Source of the DNA: Burkholderia anthina
Lineage (GTDB): Bacteria; Pseudomonadota; Gammaproteobacteria; Burkholderiales; Burkholderiaceae
Reading direction: 5' to 3'
DNA: 64,000 bases
Assembly: GCF_001547525.1 (NCBI RefSeq)
Contig: NZ_LNJP01000004.1
Span: forward strand, 310,001 to 374,000
Below, in pieces: positions 8,199 through 17,554 of the stretch. A model generated the notes under the pieces. The model ran no database searches. It worked only from the letters and a program-made list of their open reading frames with translations, and was not told the DNA's origin. Position 1 is the first letter of the stretch. Every line of letters begins with the position of its first letter. The translations under genes and the position numbers were made by a program.

Positions 8199-8370
8199 GT
8201 GGCGATACGGAGGCGTCAAGCCGAAAAAACGGGGACGGCCGGAAAGACGCGAGCGAGCTGTCGTCTATGGATGCGGAAGGCGCCCGGGATCGTTGCGCGA
8301 CGCTCGCTTCATCGGATGGCGTTGCCGCGATAAGCTTTGCCGGCCATGCACCGATTCCCGACAGAAAACA

Positions 8371-9705
8371 ATGACCACCACCTATCCGCTGCACGACGCA
8401 TTGACTCACGCCGAAACGGCGTTTCCGACCGAAGCCGACGTCGTGATCGCCGGCGCCGGCATCATGGGCTGCGCGGCCGCTTACTACCTCGGCCTGCGCG
8501 GCCTGAAAGCCGTCGTGCTCGACAAGTCGCGCATCGCCGGCCAGCAATCGACGCGCGCGTGGGGCTTCGTGCGGCAGCAGGGGCGCGAATCCGCCGAAGT
8601 GCCGCTGATGATGGCCGGCATGCGGATCTGGGAAGGCCTGGAGCAGGCGCTCGGTTTCGATCTCGAATGGCGGCAGGGCGGCTGCCTCTACATGGCGGAC
8701 AACGAAGACGACTGGGCGTCGTTCCAGGCGTGGCTCACCGTGGCGCGCGAACACGGGCTCGACACGCGCACGCTGACGCGCGCCCAGATCGACGAACGCG
8801 TGAGCGGGCTGTCGACGCACGCGCGTACTCTCGGCGGCTTGTATACGGCGACCGACGGGCAGGCCGAGCCGCGTCGCGTGGCCCCCGCATTCGCGGCGCG
8901 CGCGACCGAGGCGGGCGCGCGTTTCTTCGAAGGCTGCGGCGTGACGGCGATCGAGACGGCGGGCGGCGCGGTCGTCGGCGTCGCGACCGAGCGCGGCACG
9001 ATCCGCACGCGGCGCGTGATCTGCGCGGCCGGCGCGACCAGTTTCCGGCTGCTCGCCGGCGTCGGCATCCGGCTGCCGCAGCAGGCCGTGCGCGGCACCT
9101 GCATGCGCACCAACGTGGTTCCGCCGGTGTCCGCGGCGACGATGTGGGGCCATGGTCTCGGCATCCGGCAGCGCACGAACGGCGCGATCAATCTCGCCGA
9201 CGACATGCAGGTCGACGTCGATCTGACGCTCGGCCATCTGCGCGGGTTGAGCCTCTTCTGGCCGCAATTCTGGTCGCAGCGCGACAAATTCCGGCTGCAC
9301 CTGAATGCGTCCGCATGGCGCGACGTGCTCGCGCGCATCGGCGGCGCGACGGGGCCGATCGAGCCGCGCGATCCGCAGCCGCAGCCGAATCGCGCGCATG
9401 CGCCGCGCGCGCTCGCGAAGCTCAAGGCGATCTTTCCCGCGCTGAAGGATGCGCAGATCGTCGAGGCGTGGGCCGGCCTGATCGACGTGCTGCCCGACGG
9501 CATTCCGGTGATCGATGCACCGGGTACGCCGTCGGGGCTCGCGATCGCGACGGGGTTCTGCGGGCACGGTTTCGCGATGGGGCCGATCGTCGGCCGGCTG
9601 CTCGCCGAATGGATCGACACGGGCGCGCCGTCGCTCGACCTGTCGGCGTTTCGCGCGCGGCGTTTCGTCGACGGGACGATGGTGCGGCCGCGCAGCATGC
9701 TGTGA
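8371..9705 (+). CDS. DadA-like FAD-dependent amino-acid/amine oxidoreductase
   Basis: The 444-residue protein has an N-terminal dinucleotide fold (VVIAGAGIMGCAAAYYLGLR, then the acidic FAD-ribose site VVLDKS) and the C-terminal signature GLAIATGFCGHGFAMGPIVG of the D-amino-acid oxidase/glycine oxidase family. It would oxidise an amine or amino acid, passing electrons to oxygen or the respiratory chain. The start at 8371 (MTTTYPLHDALTHAETAFP) is chosen over an in-frame upstream extension that crosses the SOS-like palindrome. The channel gene follows 60 bp downstream on the same strand. The substrate is unknown. Confidence 0.85.
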   Translation: MTTTYPLHDALTHAETAFPTEADVVIAGAGIMGCAAAYYLGLRGLKAVVLDKSRIAGQQSTRAWGFVRQQGRESAEVPLMMAGMRIWEGLEQALGFDLEWRQGGCLYMADNEDDWASFQAWLTVAREHGLDTRTLTRAQIDERVSGLSTHARTLGGLYTATDGQAEPRRVAPAFAARATEAGARFFEGCGVTAIETAGGAVVGVATERGTIRTRRVICAAGATSFRLLAGVGIRLPQQAVRGTCMRTNVVPPVSAATMWGHGLGIRQRTNGAINLADDMQVDVDLTLGHLRGLSLFWPQFWSQRDKFRLHLNASAWRDVLARIGGATGPIEPRDPQPQPNRAHAPRALAKLKAIFPALKDAQIVEAWAGLIDVLPDGIPVIDAPGTPSGLAIATGFCGHGFAMGPIVGRLLAEWIDTGAPSLDLSAFRARRFVDGTMVRPRSML

Positions 9706-9765
9706 CGGCTGCGCGCGTGCGTTCCCGTCGTAGAATCGAGCCCGCATCCTTCAGGAGATTCCCCG

Positions 9766-10860
9766 TTGGCCACGCCATCCGATCAGCGCCGCTCGTTGCG
9801 CATGCGCCTGCGTCGCGCCCGCAACCCGTGGCAGGCGCCGCGTGCGCGCACGCTGTTCACGCGCCCCGCGACGTCGCCGCGGCGCACGCTGCTGTTCCGT
9901 CTCGGCGCGGTCGTGCTGTTGTGCACGCTTGCGTTCCTCGTGCTGTATCTCGATCGCGACGGCCTGCGCGATTCGACCAAGAGCACGCCGATGACGGTGG
10001 CCGATCTCGTGTATTTCACGATGGTCACGGTCGCGACGGTCGGCTACGGCGATATCGTGCCCGTCACGGCGCGCGCGCGCCTGCTCGATGCGTTCTTCAT
10101 CGTGCCGATCCGTATCGGCATCTGGTTCATTTTCCTGGGCACGGCGTATCAGTTCGTGATCCAGCGCGTCATCGAGGAATTCCGCATGAAACGCCTGCAG
10201 AAGCAACTGTCCGATCACATCGTCGTGTGCGGTTATGGCCTGTCGGGATCGATCGCGGTGCGCGAGTTGCTGGAAAGCGGCGTCGATCCGGCGACGATCA
10301 TCGTGATCGATTCGCAGCAGCAGGCCCTCGAGGCGGCGACGTCGCTCGGCGTGACCGGATTGCTCGGCGATCCGGCGCACGAGGATCTGCTGCAGCAGGC
10401 GCAGGTGCGCGCGGCGAAGGCTGTGATCATTTCGGTGACCGACGATCCGACCGCGATCCTGCTGACGCTGTCGGTGCGCAGCATCGCGCCCGATACGAAG
10501 ATCGTCGTGCGGATCCAGGAGAACCTGTACCAGCGGCAATTGCGGCAGGCCGGCGCGGACGTGATCGTGTCGTCGACGAAGATCGGCGCGCTGTTGCTCG
10601 CGGATGCGGTCCACAGCCGCTACATCGTGCCGTTCGTGAACGACATGCTGTCGACGCGCGGGCGCGCGACGCTGCTGGAGCGCGAGGCGTTGCCGCATGA
10701 GATCGGCTGCCTGACGAATGTCGTGCCGGGCGCGATCGTGGTCGGGCTCGATCGCTGCGGGAAGATTTATTCGTTTTACGAGGATCCGCCGTGCAGGATC
10801 GAGGCGGGCGATACGCTGGTGGTGATTCAGTCGGCGCGGATTCAGGATCCGGATGTTTGA
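9766..10860 (+). CDS. Potassium channel with TrkA-N (RCK) domain
   Basis: The 364-residue inner-membrane protein starts at TTG 9766, placed by AGGAG at 9753-9757. TM1 is at about 42-63, the pore loop carries the K+ selectivity filter TVATVGYGD near residue 87, and TM2 follows at about 110-130. A cytosolic TrkA-N domain (HIVVCGYGLSGSIAVRELLE) binds NAD(H) or another nucleotide, and a TrkA-C-like tail follows. This is the two-TM Kch/MthK architecture: a gated K+ channel responding to a cytosolic ligand. Confidence 0.9.
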   Translation: MATPSDQRRSLRMRLRRARNPWQAPRARTLFTRPATSPRRTLLFRLGAVVLLCTLAFLVLYLDRDGLRDSTKSTPMTVADLVYFTMVTVATVGYGDIVPVTARARLLDAFFIVPIRIGIWFIFLGTAYQFVIQRVIEEFRMKRLQKQLSDHIVVCGYGLSGSIAVRELLESGVDPATIIVIDSQQQALEAATSLGVTGLLGDPAHEDLLQQAQVRAAKAVIISVTDDPTAILLTLSVRSIAPDTKIVVRIQENLYQRQLRQAGADVIVSSTKIGALLLADAVHSRYIVPFVNDMLSTRGRATLLEREALPHEIGCLTNVVPGAIVVGLDRCGKIYSFYEDPPCRIEAGDTLVVIQSARIQDPDV

Positions 10861-11020
10861 CGGCGTTTGACTTTGGTTATGTGCCCATGACCATGAAGCT
10901 TTTCTCGAATTCGGCTGCAGCTGTGATCTGCCGGAACACCTTGCAGCGGAATCAGCGGTCTTGGGCAAACCGTCTCCAAGCCCGGCCTCGCGTCGCCGGA
11001 CGGCGTACGAGCCGCCGCCG

Positions 11021-11929
11021 CTAACGGAACGCCCGCATCTGCCCCGTCATCATCTGCAGCATCTTGTTGGCGGCGACCGAGAGCTTGCGGCCCACGCGCG
11101 TGACCATGTGCGCTTCGGCGTTCTCGAGGATCGGATGCGCGATCTCGATCGCGAACAACTCCTTGGCCTGCAGTTCGGCCGTCACCGCGAAGGCCGGCAT
11201 CACCGAGATACCGAGCCCGGATTTCACGAACTCCTTCAGGATCGCAAAGGAATTCGTGGTGACGACCGGCGTGAGCCGCACGCGCTCGGCGTATTCGACG
11301 GCCTCCATCATCTGCCGCGTACCGTAGGACGGGTGAGTGGCCGCCAGCGGGTAGGTGGCGAGCTGCTGCACCGTCAGCACCTTGTGGGTGCGGCGCGGGA
11401 AATCGGGGCCGACGATCGCCATCATCGGCTGCCGCTTCGACGCGCGCGACACCACCTTGGGCTCGGCCGGCGGGTTGTACACCAGGCCGATCTCGCCCTC
11501 GTCGTTCGAGATCTTGCGGATCACGTCGTTGGTGCTGCCTACGTCGAGGTTGACGCGGATCCCCGGGAACTGCCGGCAGAACTGCTGCATCGGCCCGGCC
11601 AGCAGATCCGAGACGAAGCCCTCGCCGAGCACCAGGCTGACCTCGCCTGTCTTGAGCCCGCGCAGCTCTTGCAGGCGCGAGATCAGGTCGTCGCGGTGCG
11701 CGAGCTGCTCGCGGAAATACTCGATCACGCAGCGTCCCGCTTCGGTGGGCGTCACGCCGCGCGCGTGGCGCTCCACCAGGGTGGCGTCGAGCTCCTTCTC
11801 CAGCAACCCGATCTGGCGGCTCACCGCCGAGGGCGCCACGTCGAGCCAGTCGGCCGCGGCACGGATCGTGCCGCAGCGCACGGCCTCGTAGAAATAGACG
11901 ATGCGGCTGTCGGTAAGGGTCTCGCTCAT
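11021..11929 (-). CDS. LysR-family regulator of the DUF3100 operon
   Basis: This 302-residue protein has an N-terminal HTH (AAADWLDVAPSAVSRQIGLLE, about 24-45) and a type-2 PBP effector domain (GEIGLVYNPPAEP, VKSGLGISVMPAFAVTAEL). It is divergent from the four-gene operon beginning at 12073, with 143 bp between the starts, so it is the likely pathway regulator. The effector may be a pathway intermediate. Like the operon, it lies in a stretch with more ACC and GCC codons than the flanking genes, which suggests joint acquisition. Confidence 0.9.
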   Translation of the reverse strand: MSETLTDSRIVYFYEAVRCGTIRAAADWLDVAPSAVSRQIGLLEKELDATLVERHARGVTPTEAGRCVIEYFREQLAHRDDLISRLQELRGLKTGEVSLVLGEGFVSDLLAGPMQQFCRQFPGIRVNLDVGSTNDVIRKISNDEGEIGLVYNPPAEPKVVSRASKRQPMMAIVGPDFPRRTHKVLTVQQLATYPLAATHPSYGTRQMMEAVEYAERVRLTPVVTTNSFAILKEFVKSGLGISVMPAFAVTAELQAKELFAIEIAHPILENAEAHMVTRVGRKLSVAANKMLQMMTGQMRAFR

Positions 11930-12072
11930 GATCCTGGCGTTCTAAAAAAGAGAACAATCTCAATATTGGCGTTGATTGATTATACGGATCGCCGGGCCGA
12001 ACATCGTGGTCATGCAAGGCGGGCGCAAGCTGGCGCGCCGGCCTCGAACCAACAGCTATCGGGGGTCGTCGG

Positions 12073-12945
12073 ATGAAAACGGTGGGGGTGATCGGTCTGG
12101 GCAACATGGGGCGCGGCATGGCGGGCTCGCTGCGGCGCGGCGGCTACACGGTGCTCGGCTACGACGCGGCGCCTGGCGTGGCGCTCGCGCTGGCCGAACA
12201 GGCGGTACTGTCGGCGCGCGATTCGGTGGCCGGGATCGCACGCGACGCCGACGTGCTGCTGCTGTCGCTGCCGACCTCGGCGGTGGTCGAGGCGGTGGTG
12301 CTGGGCGCGGGCGGCGTGCTCGAGAGCGCGAGACCGGGCACGATCGTGATCGACACCACCACGGCCGATCCGGACAGCACGCGGCGCGTGGCGGCGGCGC
12401 TGGCCGAGCGCGGCATCGGCTTCGTCGACGGCCCGGTGAGCGGCGGCCCGAAGGGCGCGGCCACCGCCACCATGACGATGGTGCTGGGCGGCTCGGACAG
12501 CGATATCGCGGCCATCGAGCCGATCCTCGCGACGATCAGCGCCAAGCGCGTGCACGTGGGCCCGGTGGGCGCCGGCCACGTCACCAAGCTGCTCAACAAC
12601 CTGCTGACCGGCGTGCACCTGCTGGCCGCCAGCGAGGCGGTGCGCACCGCGCGCGCGGCCGGCGTCGATCCGGAAAAGCTGGTCGAGGCGCTCAACGGCG
12701 GCTCCGGCCGCAACAGCGCGACGCTGACCAACTACCCGACCTGGATCTTCAACGGCAAATTCGATTCCGGTTTCACGATGAAGCTGATGCGCAAGGACGT
12801 GCGGCTCGCGCTGGGCCTGCTCGACCAGTTCGACAGCGTCGCGCCGGTGGCGCGCGAGGCGGCGCGCGTGTGGGCCGCCAGCGAGGCATCCGTCGCCGAC
12901 GGCGAAGACTTCAACCGCATCGTCGACTTCCTCGACCCGGCCTGA
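12073..12945 (+). CDS. 3-hydroxyisobutyrate dehydrogenase-like NAD(P)-dependent oxidoreductase
   Basis: The 290-residue protein is a beta-hydroxyacid dehydrogenase. It has the N-terminal NAD(P) motif VIGLGNMGRGMA, the substrate-binding signature FVDGPVSGGPKGA near 117-129, and the catalytic Lys172 in GHVTKLLNNLL. The family oxidises beta-hydroxyacids or reduces small aldehydes such as glyoxylate, succinic or tartronate semialdehyde. It is first in the operon; 54 bp separate it from the aldehyde dehydrogenase. Pairing with an aldehyde dehydrogenase suggests that the two handle the same semialdehyde-type intermediate. Confidence 0.88.
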   Translation: MKTVGVIGLGNMGRGMAGSLRRGGYTVLGYDAAPGVALALAEQAVLSARDSVAGIARDADVLLLSLPTSAVVEAVVLGAGGVLESARPGTIVIDTTTADPDSTRRVAAALAERGIGFVDGPVSGGPKGAATATMTMVLGGSDSDIAAIEPILATISAKRVHVGPVGAGHVTKLLNNLLTGVHLLAASEAVRTARAAGVDPEKLVEALNGGSGRNSATLTNYPTWIFNGKFDSGFTMKLMRKDVRLALGLLDQFDSVAPVAREAARVWAASEASVADGEDFNRIVDFLDPA

Positions 12946-12999
12946 GGCCGGGCCGCCCGCGCCACGATCCCGCTCGACTCACCTGTACGGAAACCCGAC

Positions 13000-14517
13000 A
13001 TGACCCAGCACGCAGACCAGTTGCTCGCCGCCTTCGCGCATTTCTTCCCCGGTGCCGCCACGATCGGCTCGTATATCGACGGCGAACTCGTCGCCGGCCA
13101 CGGCGACACGATCCAGCTTTACGATGCGGCGACGGGCGACGAAACGCTCGCCTATCGCGACGCCGGCGCAGCCGTGATCGACCATGCCGCAGAAAGCGCG
13201 CGCCGCGCGCAGCGCGAATGGTGGGCGCTCACGCATGCCGCGCGCGGCCGCGTGATGCAGGAGGTGGCGCGCGCGATCCGTGCCGAGGCCGAGGCGATCG
13301 CGCGGCTGGAGGCGTTGGGTTCGGGCAAGCCGATTCGCGACTGCCGCGGCGAGGTGGGCAAGGTCGCCGAAATGTTCGAGTACTACGCGGGCTGGACCGA
13401 CAAGTTCTACGGCAGCGTGATTCCGGTGCCGACCTCGCACCTCAACTACACGCGCCGCGAGCCGGCCGGCGTGGTGCTGCAGATCACGCCCTGGAACGCG
13501 CCGGTATTCACCTGCGGCTGGCAGGTGGCGCCCGCGGTGGCGATGGGCAACGGCGTGCTGCTCAAGCCCTCGGAGCTGACGCCCTTCACGTCGCTGGCGG
13601 TCGCCCGGCTCGGCGAGCGGGCCGGGCTGCCGCGCGGCCTCGTCAACGTGCTGGCCGGCTTCGGTCACACCGCCGGGCAGGCCGCGATCGCGCATCGCGT
13701 GGTCGGCAAGGTGGTGTTCGTCGGCTCGCCGGCCACCGGCGCGCGCATTGCCGAGGCCGCCGCGCGGCGCGTGCTGCCCTGCGTGCTGGAACTGGGCGGC
13801 AAGTCGGCCAATATCGTGTTCGCCGACGCCGACCTCAAGCGCGCCGCGCTGACCGCCCAGGCGGCGATCTTCGCCGGCGCGGGCCAGAGCTGCGTGGCCG
13901 GCTCGCGCCTGCTGGTGCAGCGCGCCGTCTACGACGAATTCGTCGCGATGGTGGCGGCCGGCGCGAAGAAGATCCGTGTCGGCGCGCCGCTCGACGAGGC
14001 GACCGAAGTGGGCCCGATCAACAATCGCAAGCAGTACGACCACGTGATGTCGATGATCGAGCGCGGTGTGGCCGCTGGCGCCACGCTCGCCAGCGGCTCG
14101 GCCGAGCGCGTCGCGGAGGGCCGCGGCGGCTACTTCGTGGCGCCCACCGTGCTGGCCGGCGCGTCGAACGCGATGGAGGTGGCGCGCACCGAGATCTTCG
14201 GGCCGGTGGTGGCCGCCATCCCGTTCGACACCGAGGACGAGGCGATCGCGATCGCCAACGACACCGACTTCGGCCTGGCCGGCGCGGCCTGGACCACCGA
14301 CGTGGCGCGCGCGCATCGCGTGGCCGCGCAGGTGAATGCGGGCACCTTCTGGGTCAACGGCTACAAGACCATCAATGTGGCGTCGCCGTTCGGCGGCTAC
14401 GGCATGAGCGGCTACGGCCGCTCGAGCGGGGTCGAGGCGCTATACGAATACACGCAGACCAAAAGCGTGTGGGTCGAGACGGCCGAAGCGCCGCCCACCG
14501 CGTTCGGTTATCTGTAA
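13000..14517 (+). CDS. NAD(P)+-dependent aldehyde dehydrogenase
   Basis: The 505-residue protein has full ALDH-superfamily length. Visible landmarks are ITPWNAPV (cofactor site), GSPATGARIAEAAARR (Rossmann turn), the general base in LELGGKSANIVF, and the nucleophile Cys298 in FAGAGQSCVAGSR. It resembles betaine-aldehyde and related dehydrogenases that oxidise an aldehyde to a carboxylate. Second gene of the operon, 48 bp before the DUF3100 gene. The specific aldehyde is not determinable, but the amidohydrolase downstream suggests an amide- or N-acyl-derived substrate. Confidence 0.92.
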   Translation: MTQHADQLLAAFAHFFPGAATIGSYIDGELVAGHGDTIQLYDAATGDETLAYRDAGAAVIDHAAESARRAQREWWALTHAARGRVMQEVARAIRAEAEAIARLEALGSGKPIRDCRGEVGKVAEMFEYYAGWTDKFYGSVIPVPTSHLNYTRREPAGVVLQITPWNAPVFTCGWQVAPAVAMGNGVLLKPSELTPFTSLAVARLGERAGLPRGLVNVLAGFGHTAGQAAIAHRVVGKVVFVGSPATGARIAEAAARRVLPCVLELGGKSANIVFADADLKRAALTAQAAIFAGAGQSCVAGSRLLVQRAVYDEFVAMVAAGAKKIRVGAPLDEATEVGPINNRKQYDHVMSMIERGVAAGATLASGSAERVAEGRGGYFVAPTVLAGASNAMEVARTEIFGPVVAAIPFDTEDEAIAIANDTDFGLAGAAWTTDVARAHRVAAQVNAGTFWVNGYKTINVASPFGGYGMSGYGRSSGVEALYEYTQTKSVWVETAEAPPTAFGYL

Positions 14518-14565
14518 CCACCGGCCCGCATTCGACGGCAGCCGGGCTTCAAGGGGAGACTCGTC

Positions 14566-15900
14566 ATGGAACACGCACTGGGTATCGAGCGCCGCGAGCT
14601 GGGCGGCGCGGCCACCGCCAAGGTCCTGCTTTACGCGGCCGGCATCCTGCTGGTCGCCGAATGGATCGGCTCGTTCACGTTCAAGCTCGGCCCAGGCAAG
14701 GTCGTGCTGCTGCCGATGATCTGGGCGCTGCTGCTCGGCGCCGCGGTGGGGCTCGCCAGCGCGCGCTGGAACGGCAGCGCGCGCCTGAGCGTGCCCGACC
14801 AGTTCTTCGCGGCGGCGATCCTGCAGCCGGCGCTGCTGCTGTTCGTCTCCAAGCTCGGGCTGATGGTGGGCAGCGCGCTGCCCAAGCTGGCGTCGGCGGG
14901 CTGGGCGCTGGCCTTCCAGGAATTCGGCCACTTCGTCGGCACCATCCTGCTCGGCCTGCCGCTCGCGTTGCTGCTCGGCATCAAGCGCGAGGCGATTGGC
15001 GCGACGTTCTCGGTGGGCCGCGAGCCGAGCCTGGCGATCATCGGCGAGAAATACGGCATGGATTCGGCCGAGGGCCGCGGCGTGCTGGCCGAGTACCTGA
15101 CGGGCACCGTGTTCGGTGCGGTGTTCATCGCCGTGTTCGCGGGTTTCGTGACCAGCCTCGGCATCTTCGATCCGCTCGCGCTGGCGATGGGCTCGGGTGT
15201 CGGCTCGGGCAGCATGATGGCGGCCGCCTCGGGCGCGATCGCCGCGCAGCAGGACCCGGAGACGGCGAAATCGGTGCTCGCGTTCGCCGCGGCCAGCAAC
15301 CTGATCACCACCACCATCGGCACGTACTTCACGCTGTTCATCTCGCTGCCGCTGGCGGTCTGGGGCTATCGCGTGCTGGAGCCGCTGATCGGCCGCACCA
15401 CCAAGGCCTCGGCGCAGCCCGAGGCGGCCAGCCCGTCGCTGGGCGAGGTGCGGACCGAGGCGCCCGCGCTCGGCTACGGCGGCAAGCTGCTCGCCTGGAT
15501 CGTGACGGCCGCGATGGCGCTGGTGTGCGACTGGATCGCCCACGGCACCACACCGCTGGCGGGACTGCCGGGAATCGCGATCATGGTGGGCGCGACGATC
15601 GTCGGCGATGCGCAGGCGCGCGTGACGGGGCGGCGGATTCCGGCGGTCTGCTGGGTGTCGGTGGTGGCGATGTTCCTGACCTCGCCGTGGTCCCCGTGGG
15701 CATCGCAGATCGCCGCGCTCAGCTCGCACAACGATTTCCTCGGGGTGACCACGCCGATGCTGGTGTTCGCGGGGCTGTCGATCGCCAAGGACATCCCGGC
15801 CTTCCGCCGGCTCGGCTGGCGCATCGTGCTGGTGTCCTTCGTGGCCAATGCCGGCACCTTCATCGGCGCGACCCTGGTGGCGCAACTGTTCCATATCTGA
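14566..15900 (+). CDS. DUF3100-family multi-pass membrane protein
   Basis: The 444-residue inner-membrane protein has about ten to twelve hydrophobic segments. It contains a Gly/Ser-rich central motif (LALAMGSGVGSGSMMAAASG, near 205-225) and a conserved-looking FSVGREPSLAIIGEKYGMDS. These features match the uncharacterised DUF3100 family as I know it. A GGGGAG ribosome site precedes the ATG at 14566. Sitting between an aldehyde dehydrogenase and an M20 amidohydrolase, it is most simply a transporter for the compound the operon degrades. That is inference, as no DUF3100 substrate is known to me. Confidence 0.8.
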   Translation: MEHALGIERRELGGAATAKVLLYAAGILLVAEWIGSFTFKLGPGKVVLLPMIWALLLGAAVGLASARWNGSARLSVPDQFFAAAILQPALLLFVSKLGLMVGSALPKLASAGWALAFQEFGHFVGTILLGLPLALLLGIKREAIGATFSVGREPSLAIIGEKYGMDSAEGRGVLAEYLTGTVFGAVFIAVFAGFVTSLGIFDPLALAMGSGVGSGSMMAAASGAIAAQQDPETAKSVLAFAAASNLITTTIGTYFTLFISLPLAVWGYRVLEPLIGRTTKASAQPEAASPSLGEVRTEAPALGYGGKLLAWIVTAAMALVCDWIAHGTTPLAGLPGIAIMVGATIVGDAQARVTGRRIPAVCWVSVVAMFLTSPWSPWASQIAALSSHNDFLGVTTPMLVFAGLSIAKDIPAFRRLGWRIVLVSFVANAGTFIGATLVAQLFHI

Positions 15901-15985
15901 TCTGATGCCTCGCGGCACGGCGGCGGGCGGCATGGGCCGGCCCGCCGCCGCGCCGCGACGACCTGACAAAAGCGCTCCCATCCGC

Positions 15986-17176
15986 ATGAAACTGATCGAT
16001 TCCATCGTCGCGCACGCCGACGAACTGACGGCGCTACGCCGCGATATCCATGCTCATCCCGAGGTGGGCTACGACGTGTTCCGCACCGCCGAACTCGTTG
16101 CCGGGCGGCTCGAGCAATGGGGCTATGCCGTCACGCGCGGCGTCGGCCGCACCGGCGTGGTCGGCACCTTGAAGCGCGGCGACAGTGCGCGTGCGATCGG
16201 CCTGCGCGCCGACATGGATGCGCTGCCCGTGCAGGAGGCCAACACCTTCGCGCATCGGTCGACGGTGCCCGGCGCGATGCATGCCTGCGGCCACGACGGG
16301 CACACCACCATGCTGCTGGGGGCCGCGCGCCATCTGGCGCGGCATGGCGAGTTCGACGGCACCGTGCAGCTGTTCTTCCAGCCGGCCGAGGAAGCGGGCG
16401 GCGGCGCGCGCGCGATGATCGAGGACGGCCTGTTCGAGCGTTTCCCCGTGGATGCCGTGTTCGGGCTGCACAACTGGCCCGGCATCGCGGCCGGCGATTT
16501 CGCGGTGCGGCCGGGGCCGCTGATGGCGTCGACCAGCCTGTTCCGGATCGACTTGCGCGGTGCCGGCTGCCATGCGGCCATGCCGCACCTGGGCCGCGAT
16601 CCGGTGTTCGCGGCGGGGCAGGTGCTGAGCGCCCTGCAGGGAATCGTCACGCGCAACCGCAATCCGATCGACGGTGCGGTGCTGTCGGTCACGCAGGTGC
16701 ATGCAGGCGAGGCGATGAACGTGGTGCCGACCGATGCCTGGCTCGGCGGCACGGTGCGCACCTTCTCCGATGCGACGCTCGACCTGATCGAGACGCGCAT
16801 GCGCGCCGTGGTGGCCGCGACGGCCGCTGCCTTCGATTGCGAGAGCGAGGTGGATTTCCAGCGCCAGTATCCGGCCACCGTGAACGACGCCGAGCAGACG
16901 GCGGTGGCGGTGGCGGTAATGCGCGAGCTGGTGGGCGACGCGCATGTGAACGCAGCCGTCGATCCGACCATGGCGGCGGAGGATTTCTCGTTCATGCTGC
17001 GCGCGAAGCCGGGTTGTTATGCATTCCTTGGGAATGGGGCGGGCGATCATCGCGTGCATGGGCACAGCGGCGGGCCGTGCCTGCTGCATAACGCCAGTTA
17101 CGACTTCAACGATGCGTTGCTGCCGGTGGGGGCGAGTTATTTCGTGAAGTTGGTGGAGCGGGTTCTGGGGCGGTAG
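15986..17176 (+). CDS. M20-family amidohydrolase (hippurate hydrolase/aminoacylase-like)
   Basis: The ATG at 15986 (MKLIDSIVAHADELTALRRD) gives 396 residues, typical of M20D amidohydrolases; the upstream in-frame extension is GC-rich filler. Metal ligands are visible in HACGHDGHTTMLLGAA (His99 onward), FFQPAEEAGGGARAM and the C-terminal GHSGGPCL region, with a dimerisation domain at about 185-295. The enzyme would hydrolyse an N-acyl amino acid or similar amide in the cytosol. It is last in the operon and probably generates the substrate passed to the dehydrogenases. Confidence 0.9.
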   Translation: MKLIDSIVAHADELTALRRDIHAHPEVGYDVFRTAELVAGRLEQWGYAVTRGVGRTGVVGTLKRGDSARAIGLRADMDALPVQEANTFAHRSTVPGAMHACGHDGHTTMLLGAARHLARHGEFDGTVQLFFQPAEEAGGGARAMIEDGLFERFPVDAVFGLHNWPGIAAGDFAVRPGPLMASTSLFRIDLRGAGCHAAMPHLGRDPVFAAGQVLSALQGIVTRNRNPIDGAVLSVTQVHAGEAMNVVPTDAWLGGTVRTFSDATLDLIETRMRAVVAATAAAFDCESEVDFQRQYPATVNDAEQTAVAVAVMRELVGDAHVNAAVDPTMAAEDFSFMLRAKPGCYAFLGNGAGDHRVHGHSGGPCLLHNASYDFNDALLPVGASYFVKLVERVLGR

Positions 17177-17554
17177 GGCGGTGATGCAGGCACGGCAGCG
17201 GAGGCGGAGGCGACACCGCTCTTCGCGACACCGCGGTTGCTGACGATTTTATTTCGTCCAACGAAAAGACACGATTCCGGGAGAGTTTACCGATTCCGCG
17301 TCGGTGTCGACCGATGAAGTGACATTTTTACTCCGCAAACGGTGGCAACCTTTGCTTGGTTCTGCCCAACCACTTCGCGCATCCCTCGATCCCTGCATCA
17401 CCGATGTGACACGTTCGTGTCATTGATGAATTTGTTTTTTTTCGCTTGATTGGATCCCGGTCGCACTGGATAGAATGCTACCCGTTCCGATAAATACGGA
17501 ATGGTTAGTACATTTTGTCGCTTCGACCATAGCAAAAAAACAGAGGATCCAGAC
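17177..17554. other. AT-rich intergenic region with operator-like palindromes and a promoter
   Basis: No gene is seen here. TGACACG-TT-CGTGTCA (17407-17422) is a perfect inverted repeat, and TTTCGT-CCA-ACGAAA (17252-17266) a smaller one. TTGATT (17446-17451) and TAGAAT (17471-17476) may form a promoter with a long 19-bp spacer for the lyase gene at 17555. The palindrome lies just upstream of the -35, the usual place for an activator. The AT-rich composition contrasts with both neighbours. Confidence 0.45.

Noticed and set aside
10888..10925. HindIII, EcoRI and PstI sites in close order, resembling a cloning polylinker
   Set aside because: Sites are separated by unrelated bases, other linker sites are missing and flanking DNA is ordinary genomic sequence; taken as coincidence.
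11976..15905. A 1309-codon open frame over the dehydrogenase/DUF3100 operon
   Set aside because: It is a shadow of GC-rich codon bias: Arg/Gly/Ala-rich, without any domain, and it overlaps three well-supported genes in another frame.
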